The notes: a model not told the origin generated them from the sequence alone. Shown: positions 45,024-56,363, counted from the stretch's first letter. The stretch: 64,000 nt of DNA from Acinetobacter qingfengensis (GCF_008693185.1 NZ_VXKN01000003.1:186001-250000); one strand, 5' to 3'. Program-made: numbers and translations.

Positions 45024-46229
45024 ATGGGCATACAAAAAATTTTAAATGCCAAAGCTGAATACGGCGTCCCTGTCAAAATATTTACCAATGATATTGATGA
45101 GGAAACTCTGCATCAGCTACGCAAAATGGCACAACTGCAATTTATTCATTCACATATTGCAGTAATGCCAGATGTACATTTAGGTAAAGGTGCAACAGTT
45201 GGTAGTGTGATTCCAACTAAAAATGCCATTATCCCTGCTGCTGTCGGTGTAGATATCGGCTGTGGGATGAATGCTTTACGTCTGAATTTAAAAGGGTCGC
45301 AACTACCAGATCATCTCGGTGCTTTACGCAATGCGATTGAAAGAAAAGTACCTGTTGGATTTGAAATGCACCAGCAAATTAGGGCAAAGGCATCCACCTT
45401 ATCTCCTCTTGAAAAACGTCTAAAGATCATTACAGATAAACATCCGGGATTACGCCGCATGCTTAGAAATTTTGATTTAACATGGCAAAAACAGATTGGA
45501 ACATTAGGTGGTGGCAATCATTTTATCGAATTATGCCTTGATGAAAGTGACTTTGTCTGGATCATGCTGCATTCAGGTAGTCGCGGTTTAGGCAATGTTA
45601 TTGGTACGTATTTTATTGAACGGGCCAAAAAAGAGGCTCAGCACCGCTTTGGGCATGTTCCAGATCAAGATTTATCCTACTTCACACAAGGCTCTGCCAG
45701 TTTTGATGATTATGTTGAAGCAGTACTTTGGGCTCAGGAATATGCATTTGAAAATCGCCGTGAAATGATGCGGCTGATTCTTGAAGCAATTCGCCCATTA
45801 TTGCCAAATTTTCAGATGACTAAGGAAGCCATTAATTGTCATCACAATTATGTACAGCAGGAATGGCATTATGGCGAACAAGTGTTTGTAACTCGTAAAG
45901 GTGCCATTCGTGCAGAAGTAGATGAACTGGGAATTATACCCGGCTCCATGGGTGCCAAGTCGTATATTGTTAGAGGTAAAGGTAATCCAGAATCTTTCTG
46001 CTCATGCTCACATGGTGCAGGACGAAAAATGAGTCGAACCAAAGCCAGACAACTGTTTAACCAACAGGATTTAATTCTTCAAACGCAAGGTGTTGAATGT
46101 CGAAAAGACAAGCATGTTGTAGATGAAATTCCGGCCGCTTACAAAGACATTGATCAAGTTATGGCATATCAAACTGATTTAATTGAGATTGTTCATACAC
46201 TAAAACAAGTCATGTGTATTAAAGGCTAA
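45024..46229 (+). CDS. rtcB: RNA-splicing ligase RtcB
   Basis: GTP- and Mn-dependent ligase joining 2',3'-cyclic phosphate or 3'-phosphate RNA ends to 5'-OH ends, 401 residues, in the size range of bacterial RtcB. Metal and nucleotide sites: MPDVHLGKGATVGSVIP, GVDIGCGMNAL (Asp77, Cys80), LGGGNHFIEL, HSGSRGLGN and CSCSHGAGRKMSR, where His330 is the residue guanylylated in the mechanism. All are intact. It lies behind the apparent attenuator and is followed by a 53-codon gene. The usual RtcR regulator and RtcA cyclase are not here. Confidence 0.96.
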   Translation: MGIQKILNAKAEYGVPVKIFTNDIDEETLHQLRKMAQLQFIHSHIAVMPDVHLGKGATVGSVIPTKNAIIPAAVGVDIGCGMNALRLNLKGSQLPDHLGALRNAIERKVPVGFEMHQQIRAKASTLSPLEKRLKIITDKHPGLRRMLRNFDLTWQKQIGTLGGGNHFIELCLDESDFVWIMLHSGSRGLGNVIGTYFIERAKKEAQHRFGHVPDQDLSYFTQGSASFDDYVEAVLWAQEYAFENRREMMRLILEAIRPLLPNFQMTKEAINCHHNYVQQEWHYGEQVFVTRKGAIRAEVDELGIIPGSMGAKSYIVRGKGNPESFCSCSHGAGRKMSRTKARQLFNQQDLILQTQGVECRKDKHVVDEIPAAYKDIDQVMAYQTDLIEIVHTLKQVMCIKG

Positions 46230-46246
46230 TTAAGAGGATATTAAGA

Positions 46247-46408
46247 ATGAAATTAAAGCAAATGCCAAAAATCAAAGTACGTAATCATGTTGCACTTTCA
46301 CCGCTGTTACACAAAGGCGGTGTTCACGAGAGTGAAAAACCGAAAACCGTACATCGGCGTGAACGTAAACAAGCTAAACAATTACTCAAAAAAAGTTTTT
46401 GGGAATAA
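46247..46408 (+). CDS. Small basic protein co-directional with rtcB
   Basis: 53 residues, starting MKLKQMPKIKVRNHVALSPL, with KGGVHE and a Lys/Arg-rich C-terminal half (RRERKQAKQLLKKSFWE). GAGGA lies before the ATG and the gap to rtcB is 17 bp, so it is probably the second gene of the rtcB unit. Highly basic, no membrane segment; RNA or ribosome binding is plausible. In other bacteria rtcB is often followed by prfH, but this is far too short and lacks GGQ. Family not recognised. Confidence 0.7.
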   Translation: MKLKQMPKIKVRNHVALSPLLHKGGVHESEKPKTVHRRERKQAKQLLKKSFWE

Positions 46409-46528
46409 GAAGTTCACCATCAGCGAATCGTATTGGGTAATTTATTTGCATATTAAGGAAGCAGACTTTAAGGTGAATGAATTGTATTGATTAAAACTAC
46501 AATTTTCTCATTTTATTTTGGCTTTACT

Positions 46529-46560
46529 AAAAAAATACCCCAGGCTTTTGTCTGGGGTAT
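46529..46560 (-). terminator. Terminator of topA
   Basis: ATACCCCAG (46535-46543) and CTGGGGTAT (46552-46560), loop of 8, followed on the minus strand by seven T. Eleven bases after the topA stop. Confidence 0.85.
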
Positions 46561-46571
46561 GATGTTCAAGT

Positions 46572-49202
46572 TTATTTACCTTCGAGCCATTTTCCATCCT
46601 GATACACCAGTGACCATTTGGTTGGCTTACCTTCAGATGTTTCTGAAGCAACATACTGGGCCTGATTTTTACGGCTAAATTTCAAAATGGTTGCGTTACC
46701 TTCTGGATCGGTGTCTGGCGCATCCAGTAAATATTTAAATTTTGCATCCAGTTGATCGGCAACACTTCGCAGCTCTGCCAATTTTGGCGCACGTGTTTCA
46801 CGCACTTTAGGGAATTTACTGGCAGCCAAAAATAGCCCGGCTGCACCATCACGCAACACAAAATAATCATCATGTTTGGTTGAGCGTAAATGTTCCATTT
46901 TAATTGGATCAACTCGTGGCGGTGCAGGTTGACCATTTTTTAGAACTTTTCGGGTATTATCACAACTGCTGCAAGCAAAGTAAGGGCCAAATCGTCCAGT
47001 TTTAAGTTGCATTTCACCATCACACTTATCACATGGAATAGTTGGACCATCATAGCCCTTGATTTTAAACTCACCTTCTTCAACTTCATAACCAGCACAG
47101 TCCGGATTATTACCGCAAATATGCAGTTTGCGTCCGCCATCCAGCACATAACTATCCATTGCCGTACCACAAGCTGGACAACGTTTCTTTGCCATAAGAT
47201 CATCAGTTTCAGCACTATCATCATCAGATAAAGCCGCCAATGATTCTACTGGTGTTAAATTCATTGTGCCCTTACAGCGTTCTTTCGGTGGCAGGTTATA
47301 ACCTGAGCATCCAAGAAAAACACCTGTGGTTCCTGTACGAATTTGCATGGCACGATCACACTGTGGGCAGTGTACATCTGGAACTTCAACAGGTTGATTT
47401 CGACGCATCCCTTGCTCACTGGCAGCAGTGGTTAAACGTTTTTTAAAATCACCATAGAATTGATCCAGCAAATTTTTCCAATTTTCTTCACCTGTAGCAA
47501 CTTTATCCAGTTGTCCTTCCAGATCGGCTGTAAACGCATAATTCATTAAATTATTGAAGCTTTCATCCAGACGATCTGTGACAATTTCGCCCATTTTTTC
47601 TGCAAAAAGACGGCGATTTTCCAGTTTAACGTAGCCTCGTTCCTGAATAGTGGAAATAATTGCGGCATAGGTGGATGGACGACCAATACCTCGTTTTTCC
47701 AATTCTTTAACCAGAGAAGCTTCGGTAAAACGTGCAGGTGGTTTGGTAAAATGTTGGGATGGATCAAGTTTGATCAGATTAAGAACATCTCCCACTTTTA
47801 CCGCAGGTAATAAAATGTCATCATCAGACTTATTGGCACCACGAACTCGCGTAAATCCATCAAAAATCAATGTACGGCCTTTAGCCTTTAACTCAATACC
47901 ATTGGCATCAACTAAAATGGTTGAAGATAAATATTGTGCCGGTGTCATTTGACAGGCGACAAATTGACGCCAGATTAAATCATATAATCGCTGTGCATCA
48001 CGTTCAGTACCACTCAGATCACTACCGGTCAACGCCACATTGGAAGGACGAATGGCTTCATGTGCTTCTTGTGCACCTGCTTTATTGCCATAGCGGTTAG
48101 GTTTTGCTGGTAAGTATTTTTCACCAAAATTTTCTTCAATATGGGTACGTACCATGTTAACCGCATCATCACTCAAGAAAGTGGAATCGGTACGCATATA
48201 CGTGATATATCCACCTTCATATAAACGTTGCGCCAACATCATGGTTTTCTTGACCGAGAAACCTAACCGTGTGCTTGCTGCCTGTTGTAATGTGGAGGTG
48301 ATATATGGGGCGCTTGGATTAACCTTGGTAGGCTTGTCTTCGCGTGCAGTAATTTTGTAAATGGCATCTTTTAATAAAGCGAGAATGGCATCTGCCTGTG
48401 CCTTATTTTTAAGCTTTAAGGTTTTGCCAGCCTGTTTAACGGCTTCTAAACGAATCGCATCCCGATCTTTCTCTGTATCTGCAAAAATTTCCCAATACTC
48501 TTCCGGAATAAATGCACGAATTTCACGTTCACGCTCTACCACCAGTTTAACAGCTACAGATTGTACACGTCCTGCGGATAAACCCCGGGCAATTTTTTCC
48601 CAAAGTAGTGGTGATACCATGAATCCAACGACACGATCCAAGAAACGACGAGCCTGTTGTGCATTAACACGATTAATATCCAGACGTGATGGTTGTTTAA
48701 AAGCTTCCTGAATCGCATTTTTGGTGATTTCGTTAAACACTACCCGATGATAGCGGCTGTCATCTCCACCAATAACTTCTTTTAAATGCCATGCGATTGC
48801 TTCCCCTTCTCTATCCAAATCCGTTGCGAGATAGATCGCATCAGCTTCTTTTGCTAATTTTTTCAGGTCGGCAACAACATGCTCTTTGCCCGGAAGAATT
48901 TCATACTTTGCTTTCCAGCCATGTTCCGGATCAACGCCCATGCGATTAACCAAAGCGGTTTGTGCTTTTTGGGCTTTTTCTTCTGCAGTTTGCTTGGTTC
49001 TGGTCGCAGGCTTTTTTTCACTTGATTTGGCACCACCACCTGTTGGCAAATCACGCACATGCCCCACAGAGGATTTCACAATAAATTGATTACCCAGATA
49101 TTTATTGATGGTCTTTGCTTTTGCAGGCGACTCCACAATGACTAAAGAACGCCCTTTTGCTCCCTGAGTAGAGTTGTCACGTTTCTGTGTTGCTGTCGCC
49201 AT
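46572..49202 (-). CDS. topA: DNA topoisomerase I
   Basis: Type IA topoisomerase that relaxes negative supercoils, 876 residues. TOPRIM domain with [18 protein letters not shown] (Glu24) and [15 protein letters not shown]; active-site Tyr335 in [31 protein letters not shown] after it. The C-terminus has Cys4 zinc fingers ([30 protein letters not shown]) and a final beta domain. A Lys/Thr/Ala-rich insertion at about 58-85, next to the TOPRIM domain, is longer than in E. coli. Complete. Confidence 0.97.
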   Translation of the reverse strand: MATATQKRDNSTQGAKGRSLVIVESPAKAKTINKYLGNQFIVKSSVGHVRDLPTGGGAKSSEKKPATRTKQTAEEKAQKAQTALVNRMGVDPEHGWKAKYEILPGKEHVVADLKKLAKEADAIYLATDLDREGEAIAWHLKEVIGGDDSRYHRVVFNEITKNAIQEAFKQPSRLDINRVNAQQARRFLDRVVGFMVSPLLWEKIARGLSAGRVQSVAVKLVVEREREIRAFIPEEYWEIFADTEKDRDAIRLEAVKQAGKTLKLKNKAQADAILALLKDAIYKITAREDKPTKVNPSAPYITSTLQQAASTRLGFSVKKTMMLAQRLYEGGYITYMRTDSTFLSDDAVNMVRTHIEENFGEKYLPAKPNRYGNKAGAQEAHEAIRPSNVALTGSDLSGTERDAQRLYDLIWRQFVACQMTPAQYLSSTILVDANGIELKAKGRTLIFDGFTRVRGANKSDDDILLPAVKVGDVLNLIKLDPSQHFTKPPARFTEASLVKELEKRGIGRPSTYAAIISTIQERGYVKLENRRLFAEKMGEIVTDRLDESFNNLMNYAFTADLEGQLDKVATGEENWKNLLDQFYGDFKKRLTTAASEQGMRRNQPVEVPDVHCPQCDRAMQIRTGTTGVFLGCSGYNLPPKERCKGTMNLTPVESLAALSDDDSAETDDLMAKKRCPACGTAMDSYVLDGGRKLHICGNNPDCAGYEVEEGEFKIKGYDGPTIPCDKCDGEMQLKTGRFGPYFACSSCDNTRKVLKNGQPAPPRVDPIKMEHLRSTKHDDYFVLRDGAAGLFLAASKFPKVRETRAPKLAELRSVADQLDAKFKYLLDAPDTDPEGNATILKFSRKNQAQYVASETSEGKPTKWSLVYQDGKWLEGK

Positions 49203-49230
49203 ATATCTTCCAAATCAATAATTTTGTTTT

Positions 49231-49692
49231 TTAAGTTAACTGGGTTAATGAATGGAGGTAAGCTTTTAAAGTTTCAAGCTGCTCTCCATGAAAATCTGTA
49301 CTTTCATCCCAATATGCACCAACACAATTAGCTTGCATGTCAATTGCAAAAATGCCATTCATGGGAATTGTTTGACCATCCAGAATATGCTGTCCTGTCA
49401 CCACTTTCAGGGTTTGTTCAACAACAATTGCCCGCATCAACGGAAATTTACCTTCCGGCACCAGAATGCTGTAATACGCAACCATGCTGGCGCGTGTTTC
49501 CGTTACTTTCGGAATTTTGCTCCAATCAGGTGCAGGAAGCAGTCTTGGATGTAAGCCCATTTTACGTGCTTTATCGCGTAACAAACCCAAGGCTTTCTCT
49601 CGAGGGCTAACCCGCAATCCAAAAATTGAGCCTAGGATAAATAAAACGATGATACCTACAACCCAATATGCCGTAGAATGTGATGCATCCAT
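49231..49692 (-). CDS. Membrane-anchored protein of unknown function
   Basis: 153 residues: one N-terminal transmembrane helix (about 8-27, AYWVVGIIVLFILGSIFGL), then a soluble domain starting VSPREKALGLLRDKARKMGL and containing LPAPDWSKIPK and GAYWDESTDFHGEQLETLKA. Orientation is likely N-out or N-in with the domain in the cytoplasm given the RVSPREKAL positive patch after the helix. No recognised family. Twenty-eight bases before topA on the same strand, so possibly co-transcribed with it. Confidence 0.8.
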   Translation of the reverse strand: MDASHSTAYWVVGIIVLFILGSIFGLRVSPREKALGLLRDKARKMGLHPRLLPAPDWSKIPKVTETRASMVAYYSILVPEGKFPLMRAIVVEQTLKVVTGQHILDGQTIPMNGIFAIDMQANCVGAYWDESTDFHGEQLETLKAYLHSLTQLT

Positions 49693-49810
49693 AATTGTTC
49701 CTGTTTATTAGGTTTGCATAAGCTGAATCAAAAAGGCAAGGGTAAAATATCACTTTTCTGATTGTTGGTGTGCATTATGATGCAATTCATGCCATCTTAG
49801 CCCATATAAA

Positions 49811-49843
49811 AACCCTGTAAACCATTAAAATGCTTACAGGGTT
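49811..49843 (-). terminator. Terminator of prc
   Basis: AACCCTGTAA (49811-49820) and TTACAGGGTT (49834-49843), loop of 13; the minus strand continues with T after GGG. Fifteen bases after the prc stop. Confidence 0.75.
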
Positions 49844-49857
49844 ACTCAAGGTGATAA

Positions 49858-52059
49858 TTACTGAGCAGTTGCTTGTTTTTTCTGCATATCTGTTAAACCC
49901 AGTAAAATTTTTGCAGATTCAGTCACAAAAGTTTCTTCCTCAGGTAATGGTGGACGGGTTGCATCTTTCATTTTGGCACGTGCCTCACTTAATGCATCCA
50001 TCGCTGCCTGATAACTTTGCCAATTGGCATATGGTTTTAATCCTGTCGCTTGACGGCGGCGATTTTCATTTGCCAAAGTTTGTGCTTCCAATTGTGTAAT
50101 TTCAGTTTTACGTTGATCAATATCCAGAACAACCCGTTTTTCATCTACGGTTTTTTTGGCAAGATTTACGTAATTTTGCAAGAACTGGAACTGTGGATCA
50201 TTGGCACGACGTGCATCGGATTGTTTTTGTAACTCAGCAACATACGGCTTAATGATACCTTCCCGTTTAAATGGTGCTGTCGGAATCGTATCCCACTGTA
50301 ATGGATTTTTGGATTTGCGTTCACCAAATTGATCAAAATAAATATCAATCATTTTAATGTCCGGAATCACACCTTTATTCTGGGTACTTCCACCAGTAAT
50401 TCGATAAAACTTGCGCTGAGTCAATGTGGCCTGACCATAAGCCAGACTATCTAGTTGTACCTGTGCGGTGCCTTTACCTGTAGTTGTACTGCCAATGACA
50501 ATACCACGACCGTAATCCTGAATAGCAGCGGAATAAATTTCACTTGCAGACGCAGATGCCAGATTCACCATCACAGCCAACGGTCCGGAGTAAAGCTGCT
50601 GACCGCCATCGGTATCTTCAAAAATACTGATATTGCCATTCCCGTCACGAATCTGTACAACAGGTCCCTGTTTAATGACCTGCCCCAGCATTTTCACCAC
50701 CTCTTCCAGTGAACCGCCCGGGTTATTACGTAAATCAATAATAATGCCGGCAACATTTTGCTTAGATAGGGCGATTAATGCATTGGCAGTATCTTCTGCC
50801 ACACTACGATAATTTTGTCCTTCACTTCTGGCGCGATAATTCAAATAAAAAGATGGGATTTCGATCACACCGACTTTAATTTTTTTATTGTCACGCTGCA
50901 CATCTACGGTGCGATATTTTAATCCTGAATCTTCTTCCTGAATAATGTCACGGGTAATGGTCACTACTCGAGCCTGACTCATCGGTGCGCCCGAAGCCAA
51001 TAATTTCAGGGTTACCTTGGTCCCTCGTTTACCACGGATCACACCCACAATTTCCTGACTTGACCAGCCAATCACATCTTGCATTGGCTGTCCTTCCTGA
51101 GCCACACCGACAATGCGATCACCTGCACGCACCTGTCCGGTTTTGCTCGCTGGTCCACCGTCAACGATGGTTTCAATCTTAGTATAATCCTCATTACCAC
51201 GTTCTGGACGGATGGTTACACCAATCCCTTCTAACTGTAAAGTGGTCTGACGATTAAGCTCCATTGCATCTACAGGTGGGAAATAATTACTATGTGGATC
51301 ATAAGTGGCCAACATTGCATTCAAGGTTTTATCCAGTACATCATCACTTTTTAGCCGTGAAATACGCTCAAGCTGTCGTTTATACCGTTTTTCAAGCGTT
51401 TGTACCGGGGTGAGATCTTCCGGTGGCGTCAGGTTTTGACCATCTGCCAGAGAAGGATCATCTTTCAAAGCTTTTTGCTTCGCTGCTTCTTCTTCTTTAT
51501 TAATTGTCAGACTGATTAACTGGGAAACCAGAACCTTATTCCAATATGTTCGTTGATCTTGTTTATTTCTGAAAAATGGTGCTTTTTCACGATCCGTATC
51601 GACATAAACATTTTGCTGATGAAGATTTTGTGGTTTTTTCAACTCACTGAGCATGTAATCGTAATATTCTTTGATACGTTCACGATATAAAGCATGAATG
51701 GTAAAGGCTGGATTTAAATCACCAGTTTTTAAAGCAAGTCCAAAATTTGCTCCATATTTTTGCTTTAATTGTGCAATATCACTCTGTAACAGAATGCTGT
51801 GATCCGGATCCAGACTATCCACATACATATCAAATATACGTTCAGATGTTTTAGCATCCAAACGCATCGGCAAATAATGCTGACGATCAACCAGCGTTGC
51901 CATTTGTCGAGCCACTAAAGACTGTGCCTGTGTTGGCTGAATTACCCCAGCTTTGGCTGTTTGTGTTTCTGGTTCAGCCATTGCCTGTGAAATGATATGT
52001 GTAAAAAACAAGCCACTTGTTGCCAATGCAACTGCGCATGCCAATTGTTGTAACTTCAT
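49858..52059 (-). CDS. prc: C-terminal (tail-specific) processing protease Prc
   Basis: Periplasmic serine protease of the S41A family, 733 residues, which trims or degrades envelope proteins, including cell-wall hydrolases. Signal peptide (CAVALATSGLFFTHIISQAMA), N-terminal helical part with LKSDDVLDKTLNAMLATYDPHSNYF (given here in two parts), PDZ domain (about 255-335, LQLEGIGVTIRPE, GQVRAGDRIVGV), catalytic SASASEIYSAAIQDYGRG Ser and TTGKGTAQVQ Lys, and a C-terminal domain typical of Prc. Divergent from nagZ; both act on cell-wall metabolism, but no shared operator was seen. Confidence 0.95.
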   Translation of the reverse strand: MKLQQLACAVALATSGLFFTHIISQAMAEPETQTAKAGVIQPTQAQSLVARQMATLVDRQHYLPMRLDAKTSERIFDMYVDSLDPDHSILLQSDIAQLKQKYGANFGLALKTGDLNPAFTIHALYRERIKEYYDYMLSELKKPQNLHQQNVYVDTDREKAPFFRNKQDQRTYWNKVLVSQLISLTINKEEEAAKQKALKDDPSLADGQNLTPPEDLTPVQTLEKRYKRQLERISRLKSDDVLDKTLNAMLATYDPHSNYFPPVDAMELNRQTTLQLEGIGVTIRPERGNEDYTKIETIVDGGPASKTGQVRAGDRIVGVAQEGQPMQDVIGWSSQEIVGVIRGKRGTKVTLKLLASGAPMSQARVVTITRDIIQEEDSGLKYRTVDVQRDNKKIKVGVIEIPSFYLNYRARSEGQNYRSVAEDTANALIALSKQNVAGIIIDLRNNPGGSLEEVVKMLGQVIKQGPVVQIRDGNGNISIFEDTDGGQQLYSGPLAVMVNLASASASEIYSAAIQDYGRGIVIGSTTTGKGTAQVQLDSLAYGQATLTQRKFYRITGGSTQNKGVIPDIKMIDIYFDQFGERKSKNPLQWDTIPTAPFKREGIIKPYVAELQKQSDARRANDPQFQFLQNYVNLAKKTVDEKRVVLDIDQRKTEITQLEAQTLANENRRRQATGLKPYANWQSYQAAMDALSEARAKMKDATRPPLPEEETFVTESAKILLGLTDMQKKQATAQ

Positions 52060-52255
52060 AATCTATATTCGTTTCCTGGTTATGCGGCGATAATATTTTG
52101 CGATTTGTAGCGATCACTACTATTATTCATCACATTAATTTATTGGTTTGAAGATTGTGTTAGTTTTAACATATTCTTCATGGTGTAAATGTAATAAATC
52201 ATTGCATAATTTGCAGAATATTTGCAAAGCAATCAAACCCGGAAAAGGAAACAAT

Positions 52256-53278
52256 ATGATCGGCGCACTGATGCTGGATGTTGCAGGCACCACCCTTAGC
52301 CCAGAGGATATCGAAATTCTTCAAGTACCTCAGGTCGGTGGACTTATTTTATTTGCCCGGAACATTGAATCACCACAACAGGTTCGTGCCTTGACCGATC
52401 ATATTCGCCAAATTCGCCCAGAAATTCTAATTGCGATTGATCAGGAAGGTGGCAGAGTAAGACGTTTAAAAACTGAACATGGCTTTAGCCATATTCCTGC
52501 TATGGGTCGTTTTGGCGAATTATTTCAGCAAGATCAGCAACAAGCTTTACATCTGGCTCAAACTTGTGGTTGGCTGATGGCAACTGAAGTGCTGGCTGTC
52601 GGCATTGATTTTAGTTTTGCCCCTGTGCTTGATATTGATGATATCAGTGATGTCATTGGGGATCGCGGTTTTTCCAGAAATCCCCAGCAAATTATTCCTT
52701 TAGCACGTGCTTTTATGCAAGGAATGAAACAGGCAGGTATGGCAACCACAGGGAAACATTTTCCGGGTCATGGTTCGGTTAAGGCGGACTCACATATTGC
52801 CGCAGCAATTGATTTGCGCTCATTTGAAGAGATTGCCCAACGAGATATGCAGCCTTTTTCACAACTTATGCCCGAATTAGATGCCATTATGCCGGCGCAT
52901 GTGATTTATCAACAAGTGGATCCAAATCCAGCAGGTTTTTCTAAATTCTGGATTCAAACCATTTTACGCAAGCAACTTGGTTTTGATGGCGTATTATTTT
53001 CAGATGATCTTTCCATGCAGGCGGCTTGTGTTGCTGGTGGTGCGGATGCACGTATTCAGGCAGCATTACAGGCTGGTTGTGATATGGGGTTGGTTTGTAA
53101 CGACCGTCAATCTGCATGTATTGCACTGGAAAGATTGAAAGATCTTCCCGAACCCAATCAGCAGCGTATGGAACGTATGCGTGGACGTATTCCTAGACAA
53201 AACCATCTGACACCATTAAATCTAGGTCAAGCATGGCAAGAGGCAAAAGCTCAGATCGAAGAGTTTATGGCAAAATAA
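52256..53278 (+). CDS. nagZ: Beta-N-acetylhexosaminidase NagZ
   Basis: Cytoplasmic family 3 glycoside hydrolase in peptidoglycan recycling, removing GlcNAc from GlcNAc-anhydroMurNAc-peptides, 340 residues. The start chosen is the ATG at 52256 with AAGGAA upstream; it begins MIGALMLDVAGTTLSPEDIE, as NagZ does. Seen: IAIDQEGGRVRRL, FAPVLDI, IGDRGFSRNP, the catalytic-loop KHFPGHGSVKADSH, and the nucleophile Asp in LFSDDLSMQAA. Complete. Confidence 0.96.
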   Translation: MIGALMLDVAGTTLSPEDIEILQVPQVGGLILFARNIESPQQVRALTDHIRQIRPEILIAIDQEGGRVRRLKTEHGFSHIPAMGRFGELFQQDQQQALHLAQTCGWLMATEVLAVGIDFSFAPVLDIDDISDVIGDRGFSRNPQQIIPLARAFMQGMKQAGMATTGKHFPGHGSVKADSHIAAAIDLRSFEEIAQRDMQPFSQLMPELDAIMPAHVIYQQVDPNPAGFSKFWIQTILRKQLGFDGVLFSDDLSMQAACVAGGADARIQAALQAGCDMGLVCNDRQSACIALERLKDLPEPNQQRMERMRGRIPRQNHLTPLNLGQAWQEAKAQIEEFMAK

Positions 53279-53519
53279 AATACTGTTACCGTCGAGTCAA
53301 TACCACAGCAATAACATCAGCCAATATCAATTCAATTGTTAGAGATTGAATCGACTCAGTAGATGATTTACACCATAATTTTGACAATATGATTTTGCAG
53401 ATTCAAGCTTTAAACTTCATGCAATCTATAACATAATCGAAAGACTTGCACCTTCTCTTTGCTTTTCACAAGGATGATCGCAAGTTTTACGTTATTCACC
53501 ACATCAAATCGGGTTAATT

Positions 53520-54785
53520 ATGAGTGAATCTATTCAGGACTACATGACAAATATCGGTCAACAGGCACGCATTGCTTCACGTACACTAGCAAGTCTAAGC
53601 AGCAATGAAAAAAATCAGGCTTTAAACGCTATTTTGATTGCATTGCAGCAGCAGCAAAACCAGATTATTGCAGCAAACAACACCGACATGGAAAATGGTC
53701 GTAACAAACAACTGGACAGTGCCCTACTAGACCGTCTGGAATTCACCCCTGCTCGTTTTGAATCTATGTTGACAGGTTTAAAAGATGTGATTGCGCTAAC
53801 TGACCCGATTGGCGTAATTACTGATTTAGCTTATCGACCTTCTGGTATTCAGCTTGGAAAAATGCGTGTGCCGCTTGGTGTCGTTGGCATGATTTATGAA
53901 TCGCGTCCCAATGTCACACTAGAAGCTGCTTCACTGGCATTAAAATCAGGCAATGCAATTATCCTGCGAGGTGGTTCTGAAGCATTACTATCCAACCAAG
54001 CCATCGCCAAAGCCATTCAGGATGGATTGAAAACAGCCGGTGTACCAGAGCATGCTATTCAAGTGATTGAAACAGCGGATCGTACAGCCGTAGGTTGTTT
54101 AATCACCATGACAGACTATGTCGATGTGATCGTACCTCGTGGTGGTAAAAGTCTGATTGAACGAATTACTGCTGAAGCACGTATCCCAGTCATCAAACAT
54201 CTAGATGGGAATTGCCATGTTTTTGTCGAACGTGAAGCAGATTTAGACAAAGCTGTCAGAATTAGTCTGAATGCCAAAACGCATCGTTATGGTGTCTGTA
54301 ATGCTATGGAAACATTATTGGTTGATGCGCCTGTTGCCGAACAATTTTTACCAAAAATTGCTGACTTGTATCGTGAGAAACAGGTTGAATTACGTGGCTG
54401 TGCTGAAACCTTGCGTATTCTTGGTGATGATGTCATTGCTGCAACAGAAGATGACTGGTATACCGAATATCTTGGTCCAATTTTAGCCATTAAAATCGTT
54501 GATGGCTTAGCTTCGGCAATTGACCATATTAATCACTATGGCTCACATCATACTGATGCCATCGTAACAGAAAATTATAGCAAAGCTCGTAAATTTCTTG
54601 CACTGGTGGATTCGAGCTCAGTCATGATTAATGCATCTACCCGTTTTGCAGATGGCTTTGAATATGGATTAGGTGCCGAAATTGGAATCTCTACCGATAA
54701 AATCCATGCCAGAGGTCCGGTTGGATTAGAAGGTTTGACATCACAAAAATGGATTGTTCTTGGAGATGGGCAAATTCGCCAATAA
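53520..54785 (+). CDS. proA: Gamma-glutamyl phosphate reductase
   Basis: Second step of proline synthesis: reduces gamma-glutamyl phosphate to glutamate semialdehyde with NADPH, 421 residues. Aldehyde-dehydrogenase-like fold with [43 protein letters not shown], the catalytic Cys region [15 protein letters not shown] and [15 protein letters not shown] near the end. The ribosome site is weak. proB is not adjacent. A 241-bp gap separates it from nagZ; no operator was recognised there. Confidence 0.97.
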   Translation: MSESIQDYMTNIGQQARIASRTLASLSSNEKNQALNAILIALQQQQNQIIAANNTDMENGRNKQLDSALLDRLEFTPARFESMLTGLKDVIALTDPIGVITDLAYRPSGIQLGKMRVPLGVVGMIYESRPNVTLEAASLALKSGNAIILRGGSEALLSNQAIAKAIQDGLKTAGVPEHAIQVIETADRTAVGCLITMTDYVDVIVPRGGKSLIERITAEARIPVIKHLDGNCHVFVEREADLDKAVRISLNAKTHRYGVCNAMETLLVDAPVAEQFLPKIADLYREKQVELRGCAETLRILGDDVIAATEDDWYTEYLGPILAIKIVDGLASAIDHINHYGSHHTDAIVTENYSKARKFLALVDSSSVMINASTRFADGFEYGLGAEIGISTDKIHARGPVGLEGLTSQKWIVLGDGQIRQ

Positions 54786-55184
54786 ATAACGATGAGGTAT
54801 GTCCGTTTTGTTAAACTGGCATACCTACTTAAACCCTACTTTTTATCAGCCTTAAGTCTAATATCTGCTTTAAATTCACTGAATCCCTCATCATAATCTT
54901 TTCATTTCAATCATCAAAAACAACTATTTATTAAAAAAATAATATTTTACTTCATTAAATTATGCCATTTTTAAATCCAGAACATCATGCTAAAGTCTAG
55001 TAATCCAAAGTCTAATTTGTAGTCGCAAGCAATTAATTGTTAAATGGTTTAAGTTCTAACCCAGAGCAAATACCTTACAGTCCATATACCTGTCTATGGA
55101 ACAAGATGTCTTATGTATATTTTACCTAATATCACGGAAGACATAAGATTTTTAAATTTTGTTGTTTTTTAGGGATGACTGACC
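54786..55184 (+). other. 399-bp intergenic region and structured ackA leader
   Basis: No gene seen. Near ackA there are two inverted repeats, TCCATA/TATGGA (55081-55086 with 55095-55100) and TCTTATGT/ACATAAGA (55109-55116 with 55141-55148), followed by a T-rich stretch. They may form hairpins in the ackA 5' leader; no known riboswitch was recognised. Confidence 0.4.
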
Positions 55185-56363
55185 GTGTCTAATATACTTG
55201 TAATCAATTGTGGTTCTTCTTCAATCAAATTTGCACTTTTACTTGAAGATCAACATTTTCGTATTCAGGGCTTAGCTGAAAATCTTGGTACGGCTGAAGC
55301 ACGTATCAAAGGGGTAACAATTGGTGAAGAAAAATTCGAAATGCCGTTACCACATGCAGATCACAAGCAGGCACTCGAAGTTGCGCTTACACGTTTAAAA
55401 CATTACAAACCTGAAGCTATCGGACATCGTGTAGTGCATGGTGGTGAAATCACCGAAGCACAACTCATCAATGATGAAGTCATTCAACATATTAAACAAA
55501 CCTCGGCACTTGCCCCATTACATAACCCTGCACACATTGTCGGTATAGAAGCGACGCTGGAATTATTTCCGGATTTACCGCAAGTTGCCGTATTTGACAC
55601 AGCGTTTCATCAATCCATGCCTGAAAAAGCGTACCGTTATGCCTTGCCTAAGAACCTGTATACAGACTATGGTGTACGCCGTTACGGTTTCCACGGTACC
55701 AGTCATGCGTATGTCAGTGAGCGTGCATCAACACTTGCCGGACAAAAAAATCAAGGCGGCTGGTTAGTTGCACATTTGGGCAATGGTAGCTCAACCTGCG
55801 CCGTATGGAATGGCAAAAGTGTAGATACCAGTATGGGTTTAACACCACTTGAAGGTTTATGCATGGGTACGCGTAGTGGTGACGTTGATCCAAGCTTACA
55901 TCAATTTCTGGCAAAAAATTTGGGCTGGGATCTGGAACGTATTGATAAAATGCTGAACCGTGAAAGTGGTTTACTTGGTATCTCAGGCTTATCCAATGAC
56001 ATGCGTACACTGGTTGAAGCTGCCGATAATGGTAATCACGATGCGGCACTTGCTATAGAAGTGTTTGTTTATCGCTTGGCAAAATCTTTGGCAGCCATGT
56101 CATGTGGTCTGCCAGAGATTAGTGGGCTGATTTTTACTGGTGGTATTGGTGAAAACTCTGCTTATATTCGTGAAAGAGTTGTCAAAAGTCTGCCACATTT
56201 TGGTTTTAGTATTGATCAAAATCAAAATGATCATGCACGTGGCAAAGAAATCCGTATTGATCAAGGGCAAGGCCCACAAATCTGGGTCATTCCAACCGAT
56301 GAAGAAGGTCGCATTGCTCACGAAACCCGTGAGATTGCCTTAAAAATTGCTGAACCTGCATAA
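55185..56363 (+). CDS. ackA: Acetate kinase
   Basis: Reversible phosphorylation of acetate by ATP, 392 residues. N-terminal [58 protein letters not shown] phosphate loop, [10 protein letters not shown] and [14 protein letters not shown] are all present. Starts with GTG at 55185. A five-codon ORF (ATG at 55175, stop at 55190-55192) behind AGGG overlaps this start, so translation may be coupled. With pta 83 bp downstream it forms the acetate activation/overflow pathway. Confidence 0.95.
   Translation: MSNILVINCGSSSIKFALLLEDQHFRIQGLAENLGTAEARIKGVTIGEEKFEMPLPHADHKQALEVALTRLKHYKPEAIGHRVVHGGEITEAQLINDEVIQHIKQTSALAPLHNPAHIVGIEATLELFPDLPQVAVFDTAFHQSMPEKAYRYALPKNLYTDYGVRRYGFHGTSHAYVSERASTLAGQKNQGGWLVAHLGNGSSTCAVWNGKSVDTSMGLTPLEGLCMGTRSGDVDPSLHQFLAKNLGWDLERIDKMLNRESGLLGISGLSNDMRTLVEAADNGNHDAALAIEVFVYRLAKSLAAMSCGLPEISGLIFTGGIGENSAYIRERVVKSLPHFGFSIDQNQNDHARGKEIRIDQGQGPQIWVIPTDEEGRIAHETREIALKIAEPA

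Noticed and set aside
46247..46408. prfH release-factor gene or fragment
   Set aside because: The position after rtcB suggested it, but there is no GGQ motif and no similarity to release factors in the 53 residues.
46287..46490. 67-codon frame downstream of rtcB
   Set aside because: Overlaps the better supported 53-codon gene in another frame and has no ribosome site.
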